A DNA stretch of 64,000 nucleotides, from positions 1 through 64,000 of the forward strand of contig CAVQYC010000009.1 in NCBI GenBank assembly GCA_963717985.1, in the 5' to 3' direction. Under the pieces are notes generated by a model. That model had not been told where the DNA came from. It saw nothing but the letters and a program-made list of their open reading frames with translations, and ran no database searches. A program made the translations under genes and the position numbers. Source of the DNA: BOG-1155 sp963717985. GTDB lineage: Bacteria; Desulfobacterota; Syntrophorhabdia; Syntrophorhabdales; WCHB1-27. This document shows positions 27,085 to 36,316 of the stretch, piece by piece; the first letter of the stretch is position 1, and each line of letters starts with the position of its first letter.

Positions 27085-27327
27085 CTTGATCCTGTGATAA
27101 TAACAGAAATCCTTCGTCTTTTCTACAAAAAATATAAAGCCTAGGCTCATGGCGCGCCAAGACCGGAAAAAGAGGGGCTCACGCCACGTGCCCCTTCTCC
27201 TTAGACAAATAGCTTCGCGGGAGTTATAATAATGGTCGGAAGAGGCGGAAATCGCATGGCGGGAGGTCGGTCCGGATGCGACCTACCGGGATGCGCCGCT
27301 TACCGAGCTGCCTCGAAGGAGGACCGC

Positions 27328-27729
27328 ATGAAAAAATGGATCATCTTTGTCGTGCTCGCGCTGATCGTCTTATCCCTCGCCGTACCCACGCCCGGCCATG
27401 CGAGGGGCTGGTATGGCTATAGGGGCGGCTGGGGCTGGGGTTACGGCGCTTTTTGGGGCGGAGCCGCCCTCGGCGCTGCCCTTGCCTACCCCTACTATGG
27501 CTATCCTTACCGCTACTATGGTTATCCTTACCCCTATGGTGGCTATCCTTACCCCTATGCCTATACCCAGCCTCCCCAGCCTCAGGTTTACGCCGAACCG
27601 CAACAGGAGTACTGGTACCACTGCAAGGATCCGGAAGGTTATTATCCGTACGTCGCAAGCTGCCCGAGCGGGTGGATGAGAGTGGTTCCGACTCCGCCGC
27701 CACAGCAGGGAGGAGGGCCGGTACGATGA
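27328..27729 (+). CDS. Exported Gly/Tyr/Pro-rich protein
   Basis: A 133-residue secreted protein. Residues 1-25 form a signal peptide (KKWIIFVVLALIVLSLAV, cleavage after GHA). The mature part begins with Gly/Trp/Tyr-rich sequence, then a run of YPY/GYPY repeats (about 50-85) and a Pro/Gln-rich section. It ends in a short conserved module, YHCKDPEGYYPYV then SCPSGW. That two-cysteine tail is common in small outer-membrane-associated proteins of Gram-negatives. AAGGAGGACCGC precedes the ATG at 27328. Function unknown. Overlaps the next gene by four bases. Confidence 0.75.
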   Translation: MKKWIIFVVLALIVLSLAVPTPGHARGWYGYRGGWGWGYGAFWGGAALGAALAYPYYGYPYRYYGYPYPYGGYPYPYAYTQPPQPQVYAEPQQEYWYHCKDPEGYYPYVASCPSGWMRVVPTPPPQQGGGPVR

Positions 27730-28226
27730 ACCTGACACGATGTTTTCTCATATTCCTGGCCCTGGCCCTGCTCGGGGGATGCGCAACGATGCCCACGGGC
27801 CCGACCGTCACGGTGTACCCGGGCCCTGGAAAGCCTTTTGAGGTATTCCAGGCTGATGATTATGCGTGCAGGCAATGGGCGGAGCAGCAGATAGGCGGAA
27901 CGTCGCCAAGCCAGACGGGCAATCAGAACCTCGCCACCGGAGCAGTAGTGGGAACGCTGGTAGGCGCCGGGCTCGGTGCGGCCATAGGTGCCGCTACGGG
28001 TAACGTGGGTGCCGGTGCTGCAATCGGTGCGGGGGCCGGCCTCCTCACCGGAACCGCTGCCGCGAGCGGTCCGGCCGCTTCTTCCGAGTATCAGCTCCAG
28101 AGGCGCTACGACATCGCCTATCAGCAATGTATGTATGCGAAGGGAAACCAGATACCCGGTGTCCGGCCGGTGCGAGCCTATGGGCCACCGCCCCCGCCGC
28201 CGCCAGCCTATGGGCCTGCCGCCTAA
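27726..28226 (+). CDS. Glycine-zipper lipoprotein
   Basis: A 166-residue lipoprotein. The signal peptide ends in a lipobox LLGGC with Cys19, so the protein is probably anchored in the outer membrane. Residues 75-110 are a glycine-zipper segment (VGTLVGAGLGAAIGAATG and a second copy), as in OmpA-like and YMGG-type proteins that insert in or perturb membranes. The C-terminus is Pro-rich (APYGPP-type). Shares an ATGA overlap with the preceding secreted-protein gene, so the two are co-expressed. Confidence 0.75.
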   Translation: MNLTRCFLIFLALALLGGCATMPTGPTVTVYPGPGKPFEVFQADDYACRQWAEQQIGGTSPSQTGNQNLATGAVVGTLVGAGLGAAIGAATGNVGAGAAIGAGAGLLTGTAAASGPAASSEYQLQRRYDIAYQQCMYAKGNQIPGVRPVRAYGPPPPPPPAYGPAA

Positions 28227-28294
28227 CTATGGGCCACCGCCGCCAGCTCCGCAACAGGGCCCCCACCCATAGGGGTCCGGACGAAGAACAGGTC

Positions 28295-28330
28295 CCCGGC
28301 TACGAGCGCCACTCCATTCTCGTAGCCGGG
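28295..28330. terminator. Hairpin between convergent genes
   Basis: CCCGGCTACGAG (28295-28306) and CTCGTAGCCGGG (28319-28330) form a perfect 12-bp stem with a 12-base loop between the 3' ends of the glycine-zipper gene and the TPP-enzyme gene. No T run follows on either side, so it may stop transcription in both directions only weakly, or may protect mRNA ends. Confidence 0.5.
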
Positions 28331-28421
28331 TAAAGAGAGGGCTTTCGCGTGAACACCCTGCCCCACCCCTTCACGCCAACAATCGGTGCTAACATATACA
28401 GGACCGATGCTCTTGCTACCC

Positions 28422-29978
28422 TTATTCTTCCAGTATTGCCTCGATCAAATGCGGTCCTGATTCTTTCAGGGCAGCTTTGAGTTCCCTGGCTAATTCCTCT
28501 GCCGTCGTGACAGAGGCGGCAGGTACTCCCATGCCCCGGCTCAAGCCGACCCAGTCGAGTGCCGGGTTTTTGAGACTCATCAGCGCTCCTGCTTCGGCTC
28601 CCAGGGAATTGTATCCGGCCATCAGACATTCGAGCTCTATTATGCGGTATTTGCGGTTCGAACAGATAACCGTTATGACATGCGCTTTTTCACGGGCCTG
28701 AGACCAGAGCCCCTGAATTGTGTACATGGCGCTTCCGTCGGCTTCAATGTTTATTACCTGATCGGCGGGACGGGCAAGTGCGGCCCCAAGCGCTAAGGGT
28801 ATTCCCTGGCCGATGGCCCCGCCTGTTACATTAAGCTGGCTATGGGGTTTCAAAAAAGGCGCATACCCATAGTAAGGCGCCGTCGATGTGACGCCTTCAT
28901 CGACAACTATGCAACCTTCCGGCTGCAGGGCGGCGATGGTGGCGCACATTTTTTCTGCATTTAATTTACCCGAAGGCAGCTCCGGCAAGGCATACCGTGC
29001 AAGGACCGAGTCGATTTTGTTCTTGCCGGTTTCAGCGTCCAGGGCCCGGGCCAGTTCTTCCAGCACGACCGCAACATCCTGTCTATCCGTATCAATTCTG
29101 GAATGGCGCTGTTGATCGTCGAGGAGAAAGCTTCTTCCACCCCGGTAGCCGAAAAAAGCCACAGGCTCATTGGTTCCGGCCAGAATTAATGTGTCGTAAT
29201 TGCCAAGGAATGCCTGCGCCTGTCCCGGGACATAGGGGATGGGTTTTAATATAGGCAGGCCAACGCCTGCGTCAACATAAGCAGGGAAGGTGATCCTTAA
29301 GAGATCGCATCCTGTCTTTGCCTGAATCCCGGCTGCCGCCGCCAGGCCCGGTTTGCGCAGGGCTCGCCCGCCCAAAATGAGCGCCGGTTTTTTTGCTTCT
29401 TTGAGAAGTTTACGGGCGTCGGCGATCGTCGCCCCATCGACCCGATCAAAAGCAAATTCCGGCAGCGTAATTTTATCGGGTTTATGTTCTTCCCACTGGT
29501 GATCCGCAGGGACAACCAACGTTGCTACTTGACCGTAAAGAGATGCGGCCAGTCCCTCGGCCATGTCACGCGATAACGCTTCCACCGATGTGCTCTGCCT
29601 ATACCAGCCGGAGACGGTCCGGGCCAGCGATGCTATATCCATATTCAGCGGAGGATCGGCATTAAGATGCCACGTAGCATGTTGGCCGATGATATTCAGC
29701 ATGGGAGATCGGGCGCGTTTAGCATTGTGGAGATTGGCGATACCGTTGGCAAGACCCGGACCGAGATGCAATAAGGTCAGGGCAGGTTTTTGTTTCATCC
29801 GTGCATAGCCGTCGGCCGCGCCGGTGCATACGCCTTCAAAAAGCCCCAGCACGGGACGGATGCTCTTGACCCTATCGAATGCTGCAACCACCGGCAATTC
29901 GGTGGTTCCCGCATTGGCAAAACAGATGTCCACACCCGTACCCGCTGCCGTATGTAAGATAGTTTCTGCACCGGTCAT
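28422..29978 (-). CDS. Thiamine-diphosphate-dependent enzyme (acetolactate synthase large-subunit-like)
   Basis: A 518-residue member of the TPP family that includes acetolactate synthase and benzoylformate decarboxylase. The N-terminal pyrimidine domain has ICFANAGTTELPVVAAF and the catalytic Glu of GLFEGVCTGAADGYAR. The C-terminal domain has the Mg/TPP motif EADGSAMYTIQGLWSQAREK. It is close to the group of paralogues annotated as acetolactate synthase large subunit without a partner small subunit; the true ilvB is at the right edge of the window. Substrate unresolved. AGGGGTGACTTATC precedes the ATG. Monocistronic. Confidence 0.8.
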   Translation of the reverse strand: MTGAETILHTAAGTGVDICFANAGTTELPVVAAFDRVKSIRPVLGLFEGVCTGAADGYARMKQKPALTLLHLGPGLANGIANLHNAKRARSPMLNIIGQHATWHLNADPPLNMDIASLARTVSGWYRQSTSVEALSRDMAEGLAASLYGQVATLVVPADHQWEEHKPDKITLPEFAFDRVDGATIADARKLLKEAKKPALILGGRALRKPGLAAAAGIQAKTGCDLLRITFPAYVDAGVGLPILKPIPYVPGQAQAFLGNYDTLILAGTNEPVAFFGYRGGRSFLLDDQQRHSRIDTDRQDVAVVLEELARALDAETGKNKIDSVLARYALPELPSGKLNAEKMCATIAALQPEGCIVVDEGVTSTAPYYGYAPFLKPHSQLNVTGGAIGQGIPLALGAALARPADQVINIEADGSAMYTIQGLWSQAREKAHVITVICSNRKYRIIELECLMAGYNSLGAEAGALMSLKNPALDWVGLSRGMGVPAASVTTAEELARELKAALKESGPHLIEAILEE

Positions 29979-30411
29979 GATAAGTCACCCCTTTTTGGAA
30001 GAATACTTCTCATCTTACTTCTCGACATGCCCTATCCTCCTCTGTAATGTTTTCGGCTACTTTGGCGCCCCATGCACACAATGATTGTCTATTTCCTGAT
30101 TCACGCCGGCGTAGTGGAAACTTATGACTCTTGCATCCCTCATACAAGCCTACAAAACAAGAATAGTGCCACTGTACATTATTAATAATATATATATACC
30201 CTATTCCTACTCGACCATTACACTTTCCATCTACCGGAGAAATGCTCGCAGGAGAAGGAAAAGGCGCAGAAACGAAGGCAGGCAGTCACACTGAGACAGA
30301 AACAAATAGAGTCAGGCGATTAGAAAGGCCGGGAGCGGGAGGTGACCGGGAATTGCCGATTGTCACGCTTGTGGATTTAGAAAAAATGGCTTATAATAGA
30401 AAATCAAGGGT
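29979..30411. other. Intergenic stretch upstream of tRNA-Pro
   Basis: A 433-base gap between divergent units. The left part is the leader of the TPP-enzyme gene, the middle (30170-30215) is very AT-rich (TATTAATAATATATATATAC), and the right end carries the tRNA-Pro promoter. No coding frame with recognisable sense is present. Confidence 0.6.
30369..30397 (+). promoter_or_regulatory. Promoter of tRNA-Pro and the surE operon
   Basis: TTGTGG (30369-30374), a 17-base spacer and a perfect TATAAT (30392-30397), 15 bases upstream of the first base of tRNA-Pro. Probably also transcribes surE and following genes, which begin 28 bases after the tRNA. Confidence 0.7.
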
Positions 30412-30486
30412 CGGGGCGTAGCGCAGTTTGGTTAGCGCACCAGTATGGGGTGCTGGTGGCCGCTGGTTCAAATCCAGTCGCCCCGA
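30412..30486 (+). tRNA. tRNA-Pro (GGG)
   Basis: Acceptor CGGGGCG pairs with CGCCCCG, the D arm is TAGCGCAGTTTGGTTAGCG, the anticodon loop TATGGGGTG reads GGG, and the T arm is GCTGGTTCAAATCCAGT. CCA is not encoded. The surE frame starts just downstream. Confidence 0.93.
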
Positions 30487-30514
30487 TTTTTTTTGGTATT
30501 TTGGTGGACACTTC

Positions 30515-31261
30515 TTGCTCATCCTCCTTTCAAATGACGATGGCGTAGATTCCGAGGGGTTGCTGGCGCTGAAAAAAGCCCTTGCGCCGATGGCCGACGT
30601 ATGGGTTGTTGCCCCCGATACGGAGCGGACGTGTATAGGCCATGCAATTACCCTTCACAAGCCGCTCCGCATCAAGGAGCTCGGCGATCATGTATTCGCG
30701 ACGAACGGCACTCCCGCCGATTCCGTGCTGCTCGCGCTCAGGGTCCTGCTGCCGGAAAAACCGGATATGGTTATCTCGGGCATCAATAAAGGCCCGAATA
30801 TGGGGCAGGATGTGAGCTACTCGGGCACCGTGGCGGCGGCAAAGGAAGGGGCCTTCGTGGGGATTGTCTCCCTGGCCGTATCGCTTAACGCACGGAGCGC
30901 GTTTCTCTTTCACGACGCGTGTCGCTCGGTTCTTGACATTATTGAGAAAATGCAGCACGCGGTCATCCCTCCGGCTACGTTCCTCAACGTGAATATTCCC
31001 AATATCCCCTATGAGGCGATTAAGGGTTTTATGGTGACAAGCCTTGGAAAAAGGATATATAATGGTAATATAATTGAGAGAACTGACCCGAGAGGCGGCG
31101 CGTACTACTGGATCGGCGGGGATGGTGAAGGATTCGAGCCAATCGTGGGGACCGATCTTCACGCAGTCGATCAGGATTACCTTTCTCTTACGCCTCTCCA
31201 GTGGGACCTCACAAGCTACGTGACCATGACTGCGTTCAAGGACATATTCTCAGGAGGGTAG
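30515..31261 (+). CDS. surE: 5'-nucleotidase SurE
   Basis: Metal-dependent nucleoside monophosphate phosphatase, 248 residues. The family motifs are complete: LLSNDDGVDSEG at the start (metal Asp pair), ATNGTPADSV near residue 67 and SGINKGPNMGQDVSYSGTVA near 87. A TTG at 30515 is the best start because the family N-terminus (LILLSNDDG) begins there; the longer frame runs back into tRNA-Pro. GGTGG lies eight bases upstream. Its TAG overlaps the GTG start of miaB (TAGTG). Confidence 0.9.
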   Translation: MLILLSNDDGVDSEGLLALKKALAPMADVWVVAPDTERTCIGHAITLHKPLRIKELGDHVFATNGTPADSVLLALRVLLPEKPDMVISGINKGPNMGQDVSYSGTVAAAKEGAFVGIVSLAVSLNARSAFLFHDACRSVLDIIEKMQHAVIPPATFLNVNIPNIPYEAIKGFMVTSLGKRIYNGNIIERTDPRGGAYYWIGGDGEGFEPIVGTDLHAVDQDYLSLTPLQWDLTSYVTMTAFKDIFSGG

Positions 31262-32590
31262 TGAGAGGTCAGTTGCGGTACTACGTCGAAAACTTTGGAT
31301 GCCAGATGAACGAGCACGACATGGAGAAGGTGGATCACCTGCTCCAGTCGGCCGGTTTCGAGGCAGCCTGCGCCGTAGAGCAGGCCGGTATCGTGATCGT
31401 CAATACGTGCTGTGTCCGCGAGAAAGCCGAGCAGAAATTCTACAGTCTCATGGGCAGGCTCAGGCGCCTCAAAAAAAAGAAGGGTCTTCTCCTCGGGGTA
31501 ATGGGTTGCATCGCCCAGCTTGAGAAGGAGGCGCTGGCCGAGCGTCTGCCTTTCATCGACTTCTCCCTGGGTCCTGCCGGCATACACCTGGTGGGCGAGG
31601 CCGTTAAGGCCGGCTTGAAGGGAGAGCGGTTTTTCGACTTTTCCGAAAACGGCTTCCCCTCTTCTCTTTACGTAAGGCCGGGGAATAAAGGTCTGCGGGT
31701 AAAGGCCTACGTGACAATAATGAAGGGATGCAATAACTTCTGCAGTTATTGCGTTGTCCCCTATGTGAGGGGGCGCAGAGTTGAGCAGGCCGAGCGCGGA
31801 TATACTCGAAGAGATACGTGAGCTTGTGTCAACGGGCGTGAGGGAAGTATCGCTCCTTGGTCAGAACGTGAACTCCTACAACAAGGGAGCGGACGATTGT
31901 TCCTTCCCGGACCTCCTGAAAAGCATCAACGGGATCGCGGGCATAGAAAGGGTACGTTTCGTCACTTCCCATCCGAAGGACCTCTCCGATGAGCTGATCG
32001 ACTGCTTTGGAAGCCTGGCGAAACTGTGCGAGCACATCCATCTCCCCTTCCAGTCGGGCTCAAACAAGATACTGCGCCTCATGAACAGGGGCTACACCGC
32101 GGAAGAGTACATGGAGAAGCTTGAGAGGCTGAAGCGCAGGTGCGGGGATATTGCCATCACCGCCGACTGTATCGTTGGCTTCCCGGGAGAGGATGAGGAG
32201 GATTTTAGGGCTACCATGGAACTCGTGGAGCGGGTAGGTTTCGATGGCGTCTTCTCCTTCTGTTTTTCGCCGCGCCCGGCCACAGGGGCCTCGCAACTGC
32301 CCCATATTGTGCCGGCGGATATTGCTCGCGGGCGTTTGCAGGAGCTGCAAGCGGTGCAAAAAGAGATCACCCGCGAAAAATTCAAAAAGCTGGAGGGCTC
32401 CAGGACCGAGGTGCTGGTGGAGGGGGCGAGCAAGAACTCGCCCGAAGAATTGGCGGGAAGGACAAGGACAAAACGGATCGTCAATTTCCGGGGCCCCGCA
32501 TCCATGGTTGGCAGGCTGGTAGAGCTGGAGATCGTGAAGGGATACGCCAATTCCCTTCGCGGCGCAGAGCCGAAATTGAAGGAGGCATAA
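31261..32590 (+). pseudogene. miaB: tRNA-2-methylthio-N6-dimethylallyladenosine synthase MiaB, frameshifted
   Basis: Radical-SAM methylthiotransferase acting on tRNA A37. The first part (31261-31821) has the N-terminal cluster cysteines (ENFGCQMN, NTCCVREKA, GVMGCIAQ) and the radical-SAM motif CNNFCSYCVVPYVRG. The second part (from about 31781 to 32590) continues in another frame with SRPSADILEEIREL, GQNVNSYN, the GFPGEDEEDF region and the TRAM domain (KRIVNF, GRLVELEI). The break falls at a run of five G (31769-31773). With four G the joined sequence reads VRGAELSRPSADI, exactly the family pattern VRGxExSRP. A single-base insertion or sequencing error is likely in an otherwise intact gene. 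Confidence 0.88.
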
Positions 32591-32592
32591 TT

Positions 32593-33090
32593 ATGTTGAA
32601 GGAAATGAAAGTCGCAGGCATTACCGTCGACCCCTTCACGAATACACCGATTGTGATCCTGAAGGACCTGGAAGAGAAAGAGGTTTTGCCTATCTGGATC
32701 GGGTTGCTGGAAGCGTCAAGCATTGCGACTGCCCTTGAGAACGTGCAGACACCGAGACCCATGACCCATGACCTCCTCAAAAGCGTTCTGGACCACCTGG
32801 ACGTCAAAGTCGTCAAGATAGAAATCAATGACTTGAAAGACAATACCTATTACGCAATGATCCATCTGGAGGTCGAAAAGAAAAGGCTGGTCGTAGACGC
32901 GCGGCCTTCCGACGCCATAGCCCTGGCGCTCCGGGTCGGCGCCTCCATATTCGTTGATGAAACCGTGATCAAGAAATCGGCTAAGGTCGAGTTCTCAAAA
33001 AAAGAGGACAAGGTGGTCGTGGACACGGGCGAGTGGGAGGAGATCCTGGAAAATCTGTCACCCGATGATTTCGGCAAGTATAAGATGTAA
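32593..33090 (+). CDS. Bifunctional nuclease (BFN/DUF151) family protein
   Basis: A 165-residue protein of the BFN family, whose members have been linked to RNase/DNase activity in plants and are uncharacterised in most bacteria. Typical features are PIVILKDLEEKEVLPIWIG at the start and DARPSDAIALALRVGAPIF-like sequence near residue 100 (DARPSDAIALALRVGASIF). The C-terminus matches the family tail. Placed two bases after miaB, so likely in the same transcript; this miaB-BFN neighbourhood supports a role in RNA metabolism only weakly. Confidence 0.85.
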   Translation: MLKEMKVAGITVDPFTNTPIVILKDLEEKEVLPIWIGLLEASSIATALENVQTPRPMTHDLLKSVLDHLDVKVVKIEINDLKDNTYYAMIHLEVEKKRLVVDARPSDAIALALRVGASIFVDETVIKKSAKVEFSKKEDKVVVDTGEWEEILENLSPDDFGKYKM

Positions 33091-33106
33091 TCTGGGAGGC
33101 ATCGGC

Positions 33107-33766
33107 ATGATAGACCTCCACACCCATTCGATCCTGAGTGACGGCGAGCTTATCCCATCGGAATTGGTAAGAAGGGCGCATGTAAAGGGCTACAGGATAA
33201 TCGGCATCTCCGACCACGCCGATCCCTCCAACCTTGCGTCGATCATCGCGTCACTCCTGAAAGTGCGTGACAAGATGGAGCATTACCGGAACATTACCGT
33301 TATTCCGGGCATCGAGATCACCCACGTGCCGAAGAGCCTCATCGCCGAGCTGACCCTGGAGGCCAGAAGGCTCGGCGCCATGTATGTGGTGGTCCATGGT
33401 GAAACCCTGGCAGAACCTGTGGAAGAGGGGACAAACCATGAGGCGATCCTCGCGGGTGCCGACATACTCGCCCATCCGGGCCTCATCACCGAAGACGATG
33501 CGAGGCTGGCCGGGGAAAGAAAAGTCCTCCTGGAAATCAGCAGCCGGAGGGGTCATTGCCTGGCAAACGGCTATGTGGCCATGATTGCCCGTAAATGCGG
33601 GGCTCCCCTGATCTACAACACCGATTCCCACGGCCCATCCGATCTCACTTCCGAGGAGGAGGCAAGGCGGATCGTGACGGGGGCGGGGCTCACAGCGGAT
33701 GATTTTGCCCTCATGCAGCAACATGCGGTCGATCTGGTGAAGAGGGCCATAGAGGCGCGTCGATGA
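33107..33766 (+). CDS. PHP-domain metal-dependent phosphoesterase
   Basis: A 219-residue PHP domain: IDLHTHSILSDGEL at the N-terminus (metal His pair), GISDHAD near residue 37, PGIEITHVP near 66, the central His of VVVHGETL and the late NTDSHGPSD. The family includes histidinol phosphatase and polymerase-associated phosphoesterases. The neighbouring hisC (ATGA overlap) makes a histidine-related role possible, but the length and sequence fit the general PHP group. ATG 33107 follows TGGGAGGCATCGGC. Confidence 0.8.
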   Translation: MIDLHTHSILSDGELIPSELVRRAHVKGYRIIGISDHADPSNLASIIASLLKVRDKMEHYRNITVIPGIEITHVPKSLIAELTLEARRLGAMYVVVHGETLAEPVEEGTNHEAILAGADILAHPGLITEDDARLAGERKVLLEISSRRGHCLANGYVAMIARKCGAPLIYNTDSHGPSDLTSEEEARRIVTGAGLTADDFALMQQHAVDLVKRAIEARR

Positions 33767-34830
33767 AGCTTTCCATAGACCCTTCGATACAAAGAATACC
33801 CTTCTACCCGAAAGCGGCCCTGTACGGGGCGGGCGGGGATTGGGTGCGCCTTTCATCCAACGAGAACCCCTACCAACCGTCTAGCCGCGTAATCGAGGAT
33901 ATTACCGGCGCCCTTTCTGAGGTGAACAGGTACCCGGAGAGCGAGTCCGGGCTAAAAGGACTTCTGGCCCTAAAATATGGGCTTAAGCCACAGAATGTGC
34001 TCATCGGCAATGGTTCCAACGAGATGATCGAGACGGCCTTGAGGGCCATGAAACTGGATGGCCGGACAGAAGTGCTGGTGACCGAGCCTAGTTTCGCCTT
34101 CTATCGCATTGCCGCCACTATTTACGGCTACGATGTCGTGTCGGCGCCCCTCGACTCGCTGCATATTGACCTGCGGCGTGTGGCAAAAGCGATCAACGGG
34201 AAAACCAGGGTGATTTTCCTCTGCAATCCCAATAATCCGACAGGCACGATCTTCAATGACGAGGCCTTCGCCGCATTCCTCGGATCATTGCCGCCCGAGG
34301 TGCTCGTCGTAGTCGACGAGGCCTACGCGGAATTCGCGGAGAGCAGCCTGTTTCCCCGGTCTGTCAGCTATATCGATCAATACCCGGTGTTCGTATTGAG
34401 GACTTTTTCAAAGGCCTACGGGCTGGCCGGACTGCGCGTCGGATACGGGATAGCGGAAGAGTCGCTCGTCTCATTCTTCGAGAGGACCAAGCAGCCTTTC
34501 AGCGTCAACGTGATGGCGCTTATCGCCGCCAGGGCCGCATTGAGCGACGAGCGCCACTTGAGTGAAGTGCTCGGGAACAACCGGAAAGGAAAAGAATACT
34601 TCTACGGCGCCCTAAGAACGCTCGGGCTGGATGTGCTTCCCTCAGAGGCAAATTTCGTGCTTATCAAGATCGGACCCGATGCGGAAGCCCTGACTCACCG
34701 GCTCTTCGAGAAAAAAATCCTGGTGCGGTGGCTCGGTGGCTACAACCTGGGAGAGTACATAAGGGTGACGGTAGGGACCATGGATGAGAACAGGATGTTC
34801 ATCGAGGCGCTGACGAGGTTGCTGGCCTGA
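33763..34830 (+). CDS. hisC: Histidinol-phosphate aminotransferase
   Basis: A PLP enzyme of histidine synthesis, 355 residues. It shows LSSNENPYQPS near residue 30, GNGSNEMIE near 83, the CNPNNPTGT motif near 155, VDEAYAEF near 186 and the PLP lysine in TFSKAYGLAGLRVGYG (about residue 217). Full-length family member. Coupled to the PHP gene upstream and to cmk downstream, whose CTG start overlaps its TGA. Confidence 0.9.
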   Translation: MKLSIDPSIQRIPFYPKAALYGAGGDWVRLSSNENPYQPSSRVIEDITGALSEVNRYPESESGLKGLLALKYGLKPQNVLIGNGSNEMIETALRAMKLDGRTEVLVTEPSFAFYRIAATIYGYDVVSAPLDSLHIDLRRVAKAINGKTRVIFLCNPNNPTGTIFNDEAFAAFLGSLPPEVLVVVDEAYAEFAESSLFPRSVSYIDQYPVFVLRTFSKAYGLAGLRVGYGIAEESLVSFFERTKQPFSVNVMALIAARAALSDERHLSEVLGNNRKGKEYFYGALRTLGLDVLPSEANFVLIKIGPDAEALTHRLFEKKILVRWLGGYNLGEYIRVTVGTMDENRMFIEALTRLLA

Positions 34831-35486
34831 AGACGAAGGGTCTGGTCATCACGATTGATGGGCCGGGCGGCGCCGGCAAGAGCACGGTAGCGAAGAGGCT
34901 TGCGTCTGCGATAGGCTATGGATACCTCGACACGGGCGCCATGTATCGTGCCGTGGCCTATGCCTATTCAAGGCAGAAACCGGCGGACCTCGACACGTTC
35001 CTTGCCGGCCTTTCACTCAAATTTTCATTCGACGCGACGACCGCCGTTTCCCTCGAAGGGGAGGACATCTCGGAGCGGATAAGGACGCCCGACATCGCCC
35101 TCCTCGCGTCCGCCCTTTCACAGGACCCCAGGGTCAGGGCCTACCTGACGCAGATGCAACGGGAGTGCGGGAAAACCGGTGGAATCGTGGCCGAAGGAAG
35201 GGATACGGGTTCCGTCGTCTTCCCCGACGCCGACGTAAAGGTCTATCTGGATGCCGATTTCGCCGAACGGGCGAGAAGAAGACACGTTGAGCTTGCGGCC
35301 GTTTATCCCCATGAAGACATCGCGAAGGTGAGAGATGAGATGGAGCGGAGGGACAGGGCGGATTCGGAACGGGATATCGCTCCCCTCGTCCGGCCAAAAG
35401 ACGCGGTGTACGTGGACACGACGGGCAAGACTATCGACGACGTGGTAGATGCCTTGAAGGCGCGGGTGGATGAGGCGCTGACATGA
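34827..35486 (+). CDS. cmk: Cytidylate kinase, apparent CTG start
   Basis: Phosphorylates CMP and dCMP. The frame has the P-loop GPGGAGKSTVAKRLA and the LDTGAMYRAVA substrate region, and later EGRDTGSVVFPDADVKVYLDA and the lid RDRADSERDIAPL. 219 residues, as expected. No ATG, GTG or TTG precedes the P-loop in this frame: the only possible early start is CTG at 34827, which overlaps the hisC stop as CTGA and gives LKTKGLVITIDGPGGAG, the family N-terminus. GAGG lies eight bases upstream. The first ATG (34941) would remove the P-loop. Confidence 0.9.
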   Translation: MKTKGLVITIDGPGGAGKSTVAKRLASAIGYGYLDTGAMYRAVAYAYSRQKPADLDTFLAGLSLKFSFDATTAVSLEGEDISERIRTPDIALLASALSQDPRVRAYLTQMQRECGKTGGIVAEGRDTGSVVFPDADVKVYLDADFAERARRRHVELAAVYPHEDIAKVRDEMERRDRADSERDIAPLVRPKDAVYVDTTGKTIDDVVDALKARVDEALT

Positions 35487-36307
35487 TGGAAGTGGTCAAG
35501 ACCAGGCATATCGGGTTATGTTTCGGAGTCAACCGGGCCGTGTCAAGGGTGCTGAAAGAGGCTGAGGGCAGAAAAGAAACAATCTATACCCTCGGTCCCC
35601 TCCTCCATAACCCGCAGATGGTGGAGATGCTCAGGGAAAAGGGAATTGAACCCATAGACGACGTATCGAGGCTCGAAAAGGGGGTCGTGGCGTTCAGATC
35701 CCACGGCATCATGAAGGAAGAAGAAGAGTATATACGGGCGAAGGGCCTGGAGGCAATCGACACGACATGCCCTTTTGTGAAGAGGGTCAGGAAGTGCGCC
35801 CTTTATCTCCGCAAGAACGGTTACAAGGTGGTGATTGCAGGAGACGAGCGCCATCCGGAAGTAAAAAGTGTGTTGAGTTATTTGGGAAACGATGGTATTG
35901 TATTGCACAATTCGTTCTCTATTGCAGCCAAAAAAATCGGTGTAGTAAGCCAGACCACGTTAGACCGGGAGACGTTTTGGGAGGTAGTGAGATCGCTGAT
36001 GGATGGCACGAAAGAGCTAAGGATTTACGACACCATCTGCGAGAGCACAAAGGTGAGGAGGGATGAGGCGACCGAACTGGCAGGGCAGGTTGGAGCGATG
36101 TTGATCGTAGGCGGCAGGAACAGCTCCAATACGACGAAGTTGTATACAGTAGTCAAGCGGATACAACCGCGGACGTATCACATAGAAGCCGAAGATGAAA
36201 TTCAGCCGGAATGGTTCAAAGGCGTGCAGAGAGTAGGTATAGCGGGGGGAGCATCGACCCCTGATGTAATAATAGACAGAGTGGAGAGGCGCGTAAATAA
36301 TCTTTAG
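35483..36307 (+). CDS. ispH: 4-hydroxy-3-methylbut-2-enyl diphosphate reductase
   Basis: The last enzyme of the MEP isoprenoid pathway, a [4Fe-4S] protein of 274 residues. The three cluster cysteines are visible: GLCFGVNRAV near residue 13, DTTCPFVKRV near 96 and YDTICESTKVRRDE near 187. FRSHGIMKEE and RHPEVKSVLSYL are family motifs for substrate histidines. Overlaps cmk by four bases and stops 9 bases before rpsA. The cmk-ispH-rpsA order is common in Desulfobacterota-type genomes. Confidence 0.93.
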   Translation: MMEVVKTRHIGLCFGVNRAVSRVLKEAEGRKETIYTLGPLLHNPQMVEMLREKGIEPIDDVSRLEKGVVAFRSHGIMKEEEEYIRAKGLEAIDTTCPFVKRVRKCALYLRKNGYKVVIAGDERHPEVKSVLSYLGNDGIVLHNSFSIAAKKIGVVSQTTLDRETFWEVVRSLMDGTKELRIYDTICESTKVRRDEATELAGQVGAMLIVGGRNSSNTTKLYTVVKRIQPRTYHIEAEDEIQPEWFKGVQRVGIAGGASTPDVIIDRVERRVNNL

Positions 36308-36316
36308 GGGGAATGC

